Positions 43,201 through 50,861 of a stretch of DNA of 64,000 bases are shown here, one piece after another. Within the stretch, counting starts at the first letter, position 1. Each line of letters opens with the position of its first letter. The DNA comes from Tenacibaculum sp. (GTDB lineage: Bacteria > Bacteroidota > Bacteroidia > Flavobacteriales > Flavobacteriaceae). The notes below the pieces were generated by a model that was given only the letters and a program-made list of their open reading frames with translations, had not been told where the DNA came from and made no database searches. The translations under genes were made by a program, and so were the position numbers. The stretch is from the NCBI GenBank assembly GCA_022448525.1, contig JAKVCX010000008.1:124001-188000 (forward strand). The letters run 5' to 3'.

Positions 43201-44208
43201 ATGAGATCAGTTTTTACTTGTATTGATGGGCATACGTGTGGAAATCCTGTTCGAGTTGTAAAACATGGCGGTCCAGAATTGGTTGGGGATTCCATGAGCG
43301 AAAAACGTCAACACTTTTTAAAAGAATATGATTGGATTCGTAAAGGGTTAATGTTTGAACCTCGTGGACATGATATGATGAGTGGTTCGATTTTATATCC
43401 GCCGCAAAATCCTGAGAACGATTTTGGTATTTTATTTATTGAAACCTCGGGCTGTTTACCCATGTGTGGTCATGGAACTATTGGAACCATTACTATTGGT
43501 GTTGAAGAAGGACTAATTCAACCTAAAACACCTGGAATCATTAAAATGGAAGCTCCAGCAGGATTGGTAGAAATAGAATATCAGCAAACAGGAGAAAAAG
43601 TAGATTGGGTTCGTTTAACCAATGTGAAAAGTTATTTAGCGGCGGAGAATTTAACGATTGATTGTCCGGAATTGGGAGAAATTAGTTTTGATGTGGCTTA
43701 CGGAGGAAATTTTTACGCAATTGTAGATCCACAGAAAAACTTTGCAGGAATTCAAGAATTTACAGCTTCTAAAATAATTCAGTACTCACAAGAAGTACGA
43801 GCTAGGATTAATGAAAAATATCCAAATCAATTTATTCATCCAGAAAATGATACGATTAGAGATGTTTCTCATATGTTATGGACAGGAACTCCAATCGATG
43901 AAAATTCATCTGGAAGAAATGCTGTGTTTTATGGAGATAAAGCAATAGACAGAAGTCCGTGTGGAACAGGAACTTCAGCTAGAATTGCTCAGTTACATGC
44001 TAAAGGAAAATTAGCCGTAGGAGAGGAGTTTATTCATGAAAGTTTTATCGGTAGTAAGTTCATAGGAAGAGTCAAAGAAGAAACAACTTTAGCAGGAAAA
44101 AAAGCAATTATACCAAGCATTCAAGGTTGGGCAAAAGTATATGGATATAATACGATTATCATAGACGATGAAGATGATCCATATGCACATGGATTTCAAG
44201 TGATATAA
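43201..44208 (+). CDS. 4-hydroxyproline epimerase
   Basis: Proline racemase superfamily enzyme of 335 residues. Both catalytic positions are cysteines, C89 in MCGHGT and C254 in SPCGTGTS, as required for two-base epimerisation; the dehydratase subgroup has Thr at one of these. With the neighbouring D-hydroxyproline oxidase it should convert trans-4-hydroxy-L-proline to cis-4-hydroxy-D-proline. It is cytoplasmic and the third gene of the operon. Confidence 0.93.
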   Translation: MRSVFTCIDGHTCGNPVRVVKHGGPELVGDSMSEKRQHFLKEYDWIRKGLMFEPRGHDMMSGSILYPPQNPENDFGILFIETSGCLPMCGHGTIGTITIGVEEGLIQPKTPGIIKMEAPAGLVEIEYQQTGEKVDWVRLTNVKSYLAAENLTIDCPELGEISFDVAYGGNFYAIVDPQKNFAGIQEFTASKIIQYSQEVRARINEKYPNQFIHPENDTIRDVSHMLWTGTPIDENSSGRNAVFYGDKAIDRSPCGTGTSARIAQLHAKGKLAVGEEFIHESFIGSKFIGRVKEETTLAGKKAIIPSIQGWAKVYGYNTIIIDDEDDPYAHGFQVI

Positions 44209-44209
44209 T

Positions 44210-45457
44210 ATGAGTAAGAAAATAGTAATAATTGGAGGAGGAATAATAGGCTTATGTTCGGCTTATTATTTACAAAAAGAGGCGCACGAAGTTATTATAG
44301 TAGATAAATCAGACTTTACTTCGAGTGCTTCTTATGTAAATGCAGGTTTAATTACACCAAGCCATATTATTCCATTGGCTGCTCCAGGAATCATTACGAA
44401 AGGAATCAAATGGATGTTTAATTCTTCTAGTCCGTTTTATGTAAAACCTAGATTGAACTATGATTTTTTACAATGGTCGTGGTTGTTTAAAAAATCAGCA
44501 ACATATCAAAAAGTAGCCGATTCCATTCCTGTAATTAGAGATATTAATGTGTTGAGTAGATCTTTATATGAGGAAATGAAAGCTGAAAAAGAGTTTGATT
44601 TCTTTCATCAACATAAAGGTTTATTAATGTTGTATAAAACGGATAAAGCTGGAGAGGAAGAATGGGAAGTTGGGCAAAAAGCCATAGAATGTGGTTTAAA
44701 AGTGGCTAATTTGTCACAAGAAGAACTATTGAAAATAGAACCTTCTGTAGATTCAGATATTAAAGGAGCAGTTCATTATTTATCAGATGCACATATGACT
44801 CCAAACGATTTTATGGAACAAATGAAAGCGTATTTGTTAAGTAAAGGAGTTGTTTTTAAATCGGAAACAGAAGTTACAGGTTTTAATGTGAAATCAAATC
44901 TTATTCAATCGATAACAACTAAGGATGAAGATATTCATTGTGATGAATTGGTAGTTGCTTCTGGCTCTTGGACACAAAATTTGATGAAAAAATTGAAGAT
45001 TAATATTCCGGTTCAAGCAGGAAAAGGTTACCGAATAGATGTTCAAAATGAAACTCAAATTACAATTCCTTCCATTTTATTAGAAGCAAAAGTAGCGGTT
45101 ACGCCAATGGATGGTTTTACTCGATTTGCTGGAACCATGGAAATTGGAGGGATCAATCATCAAATTAATCCGAAAAGAGTCAACGCTATTGCTAATGCAG
45201 CTTCTGATTATTATTCAAATCTAAATATTTCTAATAAGGCAAAGCAAAATGCAGCATGTGGTTTACGACCTTGTTCACCAGATGGTTTACCTTATATAGG
45301 AAGAGTTTCAGGATATGTAAATCTCACTGTGGCTGCAGGACATGCAATGATGGGATGGAGTTTAGGTCCAGCAACAGGAAAACTTATAACAGAAGTAATT
45401 TCCAATCAAAAAACAAGTATGGACTTAACTCCTTTTGCCGTAGATAGATTTTCTTAG
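44210..45457 (+). CDS. FAD-dependent D-hydroxyproline dehydrogenase (DadA-like)
   Basis: A 415-residue flavoprotein of the D-amino-acid dehydrogenase/glycine oxidase group. The FAD motif VIIGGGIIGLCSAYYL is at the N-terminus. GLRPCSPDGLPYIG and AAGHAMMGWSLGPATGKLI at the C-terminus match DadA-like enzymes. Context makes cis-4-hydroxy-D-proline the likely substrate, yielding the pyrroline that the first operon gene deaminates. It starts one base after the epimerase stop. It is the last gene of the operon; the cyclo-ligase follows 14 bases later and may be read through. Confidence 0.9.
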   Translation: MSKKIVIIGGGIIGLCSAYYLQKEAHEVIIVDKSDFTSSASYVNAGLITPSHIIPLAAPGIITKGIKWMFNSSSPFYVKPRLNYDFLQWSWLFKKSATYQKVADSIPVIRDINVLSRSLYEEMKAEKEFDFFHQHKGLLMLYKTDKAGEEEWEVGQKAIECGLKVANLSQEELLKIEPSVDSDIKGAVHYLSDAHMTPNDFMEQMKAYLLSKGVVFKSETEVTGFNVKSNLIQSITTKDEDIHCDELVVASGSWTQNLMKKLKINIPVQAGKGYRIDVQNETQITIPSILLEAKVAVTPMDGFTRFAGTMEIGGINHQINPKRVNAIANAASDYYSNLNISNKAKQNAACGLRPCSPDGLPYIGRVSGYVNLTVAAGHAMMGWSLGPATGKLITEVISNQKTSMDLTPFAVDRFS

Positions 45458-45471
45458 TTATATTTGTTTAA

Positions 45472-46017
45472 ATGGACAAGAGTGAACTAAGGTCATTATA
45501 TAAGCAAAAACGTAAGGATTTATCAAGCGATGAAGTAATGAAACTTCAAGAGAAAATCTATGCTCAAATATTTAAGCATGATTTTTCAGAAGTACAAAAT
45601 ATCCATATTTTTCTTACCATTGAAAAGCAGAAAGAGATTAATACCTATCCAATTATTGCTTTTTTAAGATCAAGAAATAAAAACTTGATTATTAGTAAAA
45701 GTGATTTTACTACTTCAACACTTACTCACTTTTTATTTGAACCAGATACTAAATTGAATGTAAGTAGATATGGAATTCCTGAGCCAGAAAACGCTAAAGA
45801 ATTCCATGTAAAAGATATTGATTTGGTGTTTGTTCCTTTGTTAATTTCCGATAAGAGGAATTATAGAGTTGGATATGGAAAAGGTTTTTATGATCGATTT
45901 TTAAGTTCTTGCAAGCCTAATTTAAAAACGATAGGATTAAATTTCTTTGATCCAATTGAAGAAATTTCAGATATAAATGAATTCGATGTTCCACTGGACT
46001 TTGTAATTACACCATAA
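45472..46017 (+). CDS. 5-formyltetrahydrofolate cyclo-ligase
   Basis: A 181-residue enzyme that converts 5-formyl-THF to 5,10-methenyl-THF with ATP. The opening KSELRSLYKQKRKDLS and the ATP/substrate motif GYGKGFYDRFLS are diagnostic, and VFVPLLISDKRNYRVG precedes it. It is cytoplasmic folate one-carbon metabolism. It closely follows the hydroxyproline operon on the same strand and ends at a bidirectional terminator, so it may be part of that transcript without a metabolic link. Confidence 0.94.
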   Translation: MDKSELRSLYKQKRKDLSSDEVMKLQEKIYAQIFKHDFSEVQNIHIFLTIEKQKEINTYPIIAFLRSRNKNLIISKSDFTTSTLTHFLFEPDTKLNVSRYGIPEPENAKEFHVKDIDLVFVPLLISDKRNYRVGYGKGFYDRFLSSCKPNLKTIGLNFFDPIEEISDINEFDVPLDFVITP

Positions 46018-46057
46018 AAAGAAAGAAGCTATGAGATTTTCATAGCTTCTTTCTTTT
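46017..46057. terminator. Bidirectional terminator after the cyclo-ligase
   Basis: Perfect 14-bp stem GAAAGAAGCTATGA (46021-46034) and TCATAGCTTCTTTC (46040-46053), with A and T runs outside on both sides. It serves the convergent genes ending at 46017 and 46079. Confidence 0.9.
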
Positions 46058-46078
46058 AGAGTGAAAAAAATAATCCAC

Positions 46079-46555
46079 TTATTCGTTAACTTCTGCTGTT
46101 TTCTTTTCAGTTACTTCTTTTTGTTCATCTTCATCTTCATCTTTATCCGGAGAAATTTTTCCCCAAATAATAAGTCCAATTACTACAAGGAAAACAAGTT
46201 TTCCTCCAATTTTACTCCAAAAAGATAATGGATGCGTGGCTAATTCTAAACTATAAGTAGATTTTAGTTCAGCAAGTTGTGCATCTGTAATCTCATAATA
46301 AACTGTTTTGTCTTCGTTAATTAAAACATACTTTCCTTGGGTATTCCAAGCAGGAACCCAAACAGCACCATATTCCTCATACAAATATCCTAAGTTCAAA
46401 TAATCTGAACCTTCTTTTAGGTTTTCATCATTTGGTAAATCTTTTACCAATTCTAATTTTTCGCAAGGAATACAAACTGGAATTCTACCTCTTTTAGCAA
46501 AGGCTTCGTTAGCAAATAAAACAGTAAACGTAATAAGTAATACAATTTTTTTCAT
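46079..46555 (-). CDS. Hypothetical exported protein with C-terminal membrane helix
   Basis: A 158-residue protein beginning MKKIVLLITFTVLFANEAFAKRG, a signal peptide with a likely cut after AFA. A CIPCEK motif (a CxxC-like cysteine pair) lies directly after the mature N-terminus. A membrane helix (about residues 113-131) precedes a highly acidic/basic tail of Asp, Glu and Lys. The frame continues upstream to 46609, but the signal peptide starts best at 46555. No family recognised. The pair of cysteines could bind metal or form a disulfide. Confidence 0.7.
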   Translation of the reverse strand: MKKIVLLITFTVLFANEAFAKRGRIPVCIPCEKLELVKDLPNDENLKEGSDYLNLGYLYEEYGAVWVPAWNTQGKYVLINEDKTVYYEITDAQLAELKSTYSLELATHPLSFWSKIGGKLVFLVVIGLIIWGKISPDKDEDEDEQKEVTEKKTAEVNE

Positions 46556-46663
46556 AGTCATAATTTTTAATAGTTGAATGCAAATAAAATAAATAAAATC
46601 AAAATTCAAGTAAAATGATTATAAATAATTTGCTGAATATGAAAATGATACTAATTAATTAAA

Positions 46664-46705
46664 AACAAAAAGCGTCTTGAAATCTCAAGACGCTTTTTGT
46701 TTTAT
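46664..46705. terminator. Bidirectional terminator downstream of rho
   Basis: Perfect 15-bp stem CAAAAAGCGTCTTGA (46666-46680) and TCAAGACGCTTTTTG (46685-46699) with a four-base loop. It lies 20 bases beyond the rho stop. Confidence 0.9.
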
Positions 46706-46719
46706 TGTGTTTAAATAAC

Positions 46720-48429
46720 TTATCCGTTCATAGAAATTAAGAACTCTTCGTTATTTATAGAAGTTTTAATTCGTTGTTGAATGAACTCCATAGCTTCAAT
46801 TGGATTCATGTCTGCTAAGTATTTACGTAATACCCACATTCTTTGAACCGTTTTAGGATCTAATAATAAATCATCTCTACGCGTACTCGACTTAATTAAG
46901 TCAATTGCTGGGTAAATTCTACGGTTTGCAATATTACGCTCTAATTGAAGTTCCATGTTACCTGTTCCTTTGAATTCTTCAAAGATCACTTCGTCCATCT
47001 TAGAACCTGTTTCAGTTAATGCAGTTGCAATAATTGTTAAAGAACCCCCATTTTCGATGTTACGAGCCGCTCCAAAGAAACGTTTTGGTTTGTGTAATGC
47101 ATTTGCATCAATACCTCCCGATAATATTTTACCAGAAGCAGGAGCAACCGTGTTGTAAGCACGTGCTAAACGAGTTATAGAGTCTAAAAGAATTACAACA
47201 TCGTGTCCGCATTCAACTAAACGTTTTGCTTTTTCTAATACAATATTAGCTACACGAACATGTTTGTCTGCTGGCTCATCAAATGTAGAAGCAACAACTT
47301 CACCACGAACACTACGTTTCATGTCAGTAACTTCTTCAGGACGCTCATCAATTAATAAAACAATTTGATAAACCTCTGGATGATTTGCTGCAATGGCATT
47401 GGCTACGTCTTTTAGTAACATTGTTTTACCTGTTTTAGGTTGTGCCACTAACATACCACGTTGTCCTTTACCAATAGGAGAGAATAAATCCATTATTCTC
47501 GTAGAAAGAGAACTTCCTTTTTCTGCTAAATTAAATTTTTCATTAGCAAATAACGGAGTTAAGTGTTCAAAAGAAACACGGTCTCTAACAATATTTGGAC
47601 TTAATCCATTAATTTTTGATACACGAATTAAAGGGAAATATTTTTCTCCTTCTTTTGGAGGACGAACATTTCCTTTAACTGTATCTCCAGTTTTTAAACC
47701 GAAAAGTTTAATCTGAGATTGAGATACATAAATATCGTCAGGTGATGATAAATAGTTGTAATCAGATGAACGCAAGAAACCATAACCATCTGGCATCATT
47801 TCTAATACACCTTCACTTTCAATGATTCCATCAAATTCATAGTCTGGGTCGCGGTATTTATTTCCGCTCTTATGTTTTGGACCTTGATTTTTATTCTGGT
47901 GCTTATTGTTGTTATTGTTTCGGTTCTGATTATTATTTCTATTCTGATTATTGTTTCTGTTAGAATTCTGTTGATTGTTATTCTGAGAATTCTTGTGAGA
48001 TTTATTATCAGATGAATTATTTCTTTGATTATTACTTCTATGATTCGAATTGTTGTTTGTGTTACTTTCGTTAGAAGTATGCTGAGGTTTTTGCTCAGGT
48101 TTTACTGTACTTGGCGCTTTAACTGTATTCGAAGCCTGTTCAACAGATTTAGAAATACGTTTTCTCTTAGGCTTTTCCTTTTTTTGATCAGTATCGTTTG
48201 TAGCCTTCGGGGTAGCTGGCTTAGAAGCTTGCTTTATTGCAGGCTTTTCTTCAGTTTTACTAGGAGCTTTTTCTTTTGGTGTATCCTTATTCGCTTCTGC
48301 TTGAGCGTCTAATATCTTATATATAAGGTCTAATTTTTTTAATTGACTGGTTTTCTTTAAACCAATAGTCTTAGCTATTTCCTGTAATTCAACTAATTTT
48401 TTTGCTTTTAAATCCGAGATTTCGAACAT
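46720..48429 (-). CDS. rho: Transcription termination factor Rho with Asn-rich insert
   Basis: Rho helicase of 569 residues, against about 420 in E. coli. An N-terminal Rho_N helical domain (residues 1-45) is followed by a disordered insert of about 140 residues, first Lys/Pro/Thr-rich and then almost only Asn, Arg, Gln, His and Ser. The RNA-binding cold-shock domain ([14 protein letters not shown]) comes next. The ATPase core has Walker A QPKTGKTM and Walker [14 protein letters not shown]. Rho terminates untranslated transcripts. Inserted disordered regions are known in Bacteroidota Rho and, in Bacteroides, promote phase separation. It is monocistronic with a clear promoter. Confidence 0.97.
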   Translation of the reverse strand: MFEISDLKAKKLVELQEIAKTIGLKKTSQLKKLDLIYKILDAQAEANKDTPKEKAPSKTEEKPAIKQASKPATPKATNDTDQKKEKPKRKRISKSVEQASNTVKAPSTVKPEQKPQHTSNESNTNNNSNHRSNNQRNNSSDNKSHKNSQNNNQQNSNRNNNQNRNNNQNRNNNNNKHQNKNQGPKHKSGNKYRDPDYEFDGIIESEGVLEMMPDGYGFLRSSDYNYLSSPDDIYVSQSQIKLFGLKTGDTVKGNVRPPKEGEKYFPLIRVSKINGLSPNIVRDRVSFEHLTPLFANEKFNLAEKGSSLSTRIMDLFSPIGKGQRGMLVAQPKTGKTMLLKDVANAIAANHPEVYQIVLLIDERPEEVTDMKRSVRGEVVASTFDEPADKHVRVANIVLEKAKRLVECGHDVVILLDSITRLARAYNTVAPASGKILSGGIDANALHKPKRFFGAARNIENGGSLTIIATALTETGSKMDEVIFEEFKGTGNMELQLERNIANRRIYPAIDLIKSSTRRDDLLLDPKTVQRMWVLRKYLADMNPIEAMEFIQQRIKTSINNEEFLISMNG

Positions 48430-48551
48430 TAGTGTATTTTTAAATTATAAAGTAAATAAGAAAAAGGGATTGTGTCTAGATCTTTATTTTAGTAAGACGC
48501 TTACTAACATTAAGTAATATTCAATAAACTTTTGTGAGGTATCCGTCGCAA

Positions 48552-48581
48552 CAAATATAGCCAAATATTTTAATATGCAAA
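48552..48581 (-). promoter_or_regulatory. rho promoter
   Basis: On the minus strand TTTG (48581-48578), 18 bases, then TATATTTG (48559-48552), a full Bacteroidota consensus promoter. The predicted 5' leader is about 115 bases, long enough for autogenous attenuation as in other rho genes. Confidence 0.75.
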
Positions 48582-48605
48582 GTTTCTTATTATAAAAAGA
48601 AAATG

Positions 48606-48613
48606 TACATTTG
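48606..48613 (+). promoter_or_regulatory. -7 element of the DUF4293 gene
   Basis: TACATTTG, exact TAnnTTTG, 19 bases before the ATG. Confidence 0.5.
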
Positions 48614-48632
48614 CTACCCTAATTATTAAACC

Positions 48633-49064
48633 ATGATTCAAAGAATACAATCCTTATATCTATTACTGGCTGGAATTATTTCAGGAGGATTGACTTTTGT
48701 GTTTAATATATGGAGTACTACAAATAGCAAATTATATATTATGGATTTGTTTGGTAGTAGTTCAATTAGCGAAAAAATAGTTCCAGTGTTATTTTTCGTG
48801 TCAGCTCTTTTATCAATAGTAACTATATTTTTATTCAATAATAGAAAGTTACAATTTGTATTAGGGCGTTTAAATATTTTGACAAATCTTTTTTTATTAG
48901 GAGTGTTGGTATATTTATCTCTAACATTATCTGGAGAAGCTGCGGTTTCTGAGAAAGGTATTGGGATGTTCTTACCTGTTATTATCATCGTGTTGCTAGT
49001 AATAGCAAACAAAGCCATTAAAAAGGACGAAGATCTCGTAAAATCAGTAGATAGATTACGATAA
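48633..49064 (+). CDS. DUF4293 family membrane protein
   Basis: A 143-residue protein with four hydrophobic helices. The start MIQRIQSLYLLLAGI is the DUF4293 hallmark, and the family is limited to Bacteroidota, where it is usually encoded next to rho, as here (divergently). Inner-membrane protein of unknown function. The very short leader fits the -7 element at 48606. Confidence 0.92.
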   Translation: MIQRIQSLYLLLAGIISGGLTFVFNIWSTTNSKLYIMDLFGSSSISEKIVPVLFFVSALLSIVTIFLFNNRKLQFVLGRLNILTNLFLLGVLVYLSLTLSGEAAVSEKGIGMFLPVIIIVLLVIANKAIKKDEDLVKSVDRLR

Positions 49065-49092
49065 ACCTAACATCTTAGTATATTTAGTGCGA

Positions 49093-49122
49093 TAAAAACC
49101 GGGAATTTTTCTCGGTTTTTTT
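49093..49122 (+). terminator. Terminator of the DUF4293 gene
   Basis: AAAACCGGGAA and TTCTCGGTTTT (49095-49117), one mismatch, followed by a T-run. Confidence 0.75.
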
Positions 49123-49186
49123 TATACTATAAATGCTTATTTTTGAGTTGTTTAGTTTCATTGACCAATAATACTTAAAAAAGACC

Positions 49187-49245
49187 ATCTAAGGGTTTTC
49201 CCTTAGAGACTCAAGGTAAACCCTGAGTACGTTTTCAGGGTGTTT
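49187..49245. promoter_or_regulatory. Hairpin pair upstream of the NarL-type regulator promoter
   Basis: CTAAGGG-TTTT-CCCTTAG (49189-49206) is a perfect inverted repeat, followed by a second, ACTCAAGG...CCCTGAGT, and then a GTTTTCAGGGTG repeat. They lie just upstream of the -33 box and could be an operator. Position and symmetry are the only evidence. Confidence 0.4.
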
Positions 49246-49249
49246 GTAA

Positions 49250-49281
49250 TTTGGCAGGAATGTATTAACGTTATAAATTTG
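49250..49281 (+). promoter_or_regulatory. Promoter of the NarL-type regulator gene
   Basis: TTTG (49250-49253), 20 bases, TAAATTTG (49274-49281). The predicted start of transcription is only a few bases before the ATG at 49293, so the messenger is nearly leaderless. Confidence 0.65.
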
Positions 49282-49292
49282 TAAGTGTAACA

Positions 49293-49952
49293 ATGAGAGA
49301 TAAAATCAGAGTTCATATAGCCGATGATCATCAAGTTGTAATTGAAGGAGTTTCGGCGCTAATTAATACTGATGACAGTATAGAAGTTGAAGGCTATTCG
49401 CTAACAGGAAAAGATGTTGTAGAATGGTTTAAGAATAACGAGGCAGATGTTTTAATTCTCGATATTAATATGCCAAAATTAGATGGTATTGGAGTTTTAA
49501 AAACATTTAGGAACAGAAGCTTTCAACAGAAAACAATTATTCTCTCAGGGTTAAGCGATCCGAAAATCGTTCAGGAAATGATTGCATTAGGTGCAAATGG
49601 TTTCATCGAAAAAGGATCGGCAAGTGAACATATAATACAAGCGATCAAGACGGTACACAGGGGAGAGCAGTATTATAGTGATGAAATAAAAGATAGTTTG
49701 TTCGATTTATACATTAATGAATCAAAAACGGACGAAGCAATCAAAAGTAGTGCCTCAGATGAGCCACTTACGGAGAGAGAAGTAGAAGTACTAAAACTAA
49801 TTACGCAAGAATTAAGTACTGCTGAAATAGCAGATAAATTAAATATAACTGTTAAAACAATAGAAACACACAGAAGAAATTTATACAAGAAATTAAAAGT
49901 AAAAAATGTAGTAGGTTTGGCAATATACGCTGTAAAAAATAATATAGTTTAA
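49293..49952 (+). CDS. NarL/FixJ-type response regulator
   Basis: A 219-residue regulator. The receiver domain (1-120) has D11-D12, phosphorylation site D57 in LILDINMPKLDG and lysine in FIEKGSAS. The C-terminal LuxR-type helix-turn-helix (about 155-215) shows LTEREVEVLKLITQELSTAEIADKL and VKTIETHRRNLYKKL. The matching kinase is probably the TPR protein at 50862-52679, from which it is separated by a lipoprotein gene and a gene-free stretch. Confidence 0.94.
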   Translation: MRDKIRVHIADDHQVVIEGVSALINTDDSIEVEGYSLTGKDVVEWFKNNEADVLILDINMPKLDGIGVLKTFRNRSFQQKTIILSGLSDPKIVQEMIALGANGFIEKGSASEHIIQAIKTVHRGEQYYSDEIKDSLFDLYINESKTDEAIKSSASDEPLTEREVEVLKLITQELSTAEIADKLNITVKTIETHRRNLYKKLKVKNVVGLAIYAVKNNIV

Positions 49953-50001
49953 TTAACCTCCCTTCAATTTTATATAGAGGTTCCCCGTCCTTATATATGT
50001 T

Positions 50002-50012
50002 CCCCCCCCCCC
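50002..50012 (+). repeat. Poly(C) tract of eleven
   Basis: Eleven consecutive C residues in an otherwise AT-rich 207-base intergenic stretch, 147 bases before the lipoprotein start. Homopolymer tracts of this length are prone to slippage, in the cell or in sequencing. Confidence 0.9.
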
Positions 50013-50159
50013 GAACTATATTATAGCAATTGTCAAGCCTTCTTCATTTCAAAAATGAAAATCAACTAACCAAACCCTAATCAACCAGTCTCCCGTTAAT
50101 CTACCCTTTAATTTTATAATTATAAGAGTTTATTAATCCACTTAAAGTTTTTAGTTACC

Positions 50160-50849
50160 ATGAAGAAAAGTTACTTACCTTTTTTAATGATCCTGTCTAT
50201 TCTAATCTCAGCATGTTCAACAGAAGATAACATGCCAGAAAATAATGACCAATCATTATTAAAATCATACAAATTAAGTAAAGACGCGAACGGTAGATAT
50301 TCTATTGATGTTGATTTAGTTGAAGGAGCTTATTCTGAAACTTATAAAGACGAGACAACAAACACAAACAATATTTACGCTTACCAAGGCGATGATAATA
50401 ACAGTAGAAAATCTGTTAACTCAAAAGAATTAACTTTAGATAATAACAGAATTGAAGTAGATGTTTTTGAAAATGACATCCAGAAGAATTCTATCTGGGT
50501 TGAGGACGAGAATATTAAAATGGGTAAAGGTCAAATAAGCCCAAACTTTTTACAGTCTTATAGTTTAGAGTACCTTGGAGAAGGTGAATATGTGTTAGAT
50601 TTTGAAGTAAGAGATGGTATTTCTGTAGCATTTGAATATAATGTTGAAGAGAATATTTATGAAGTTCATTTAAAAGAAGGATCTTCAAACGGAAAAGAGT
50701 TTACAAAACTATATAGTAAGTCGCCAAGTTTGCCATTAAGAATAGATTTTGTAAATTACATATTAATTAATTCACAAGCCAGGAGTTCTGAAGCCCTTGA
50801 GTATGCAATGACTAGAGTTCCTAGAACTGGTTCCGATGGCAATTTCTAA
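50160..50849 (+). CDS. Hypothetical lipoprotein
   Basis: A 229-residue protein with a signal peptide and lipobox (ILISAC), then an acidic Asn-rich region. The rest has alternating hydrophobic residues suggesting a beta-sandwich (YSIDVDLVEGAYSETY and YVLDFEVRDGISVAFEYNV look like two related repeats). There are no other cysteines. It lies between a NarL-type regulator and a TPR histidine kinase, 12 bases before the latter, and may be a surface protein that supplies or modifies the sensed signal. No family recognised. Confidence 0.75.
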   Translation: MKKSYLPFLMILSILISACSTEDNMPENNDQSLLKSYKLSKDANGRYSIDVDLVEGAYSETYKDETTNTNNIYAYQGDDNNSRKSVNSKELTLDNNRIEVDVFENDIQKNSIWVEDENIKMGKGQISPNFLQSYSLEYLGEGEYVLDFEVRDGISVAFEYNVEENIYEVHLKEGSSNGKEFTKLYSKSPSLPLRIDFVNYILINSQARSSEALEYAMTRVPRTGSDGNF

Positions 50850-50861
50850 TTTAAGTCCATT

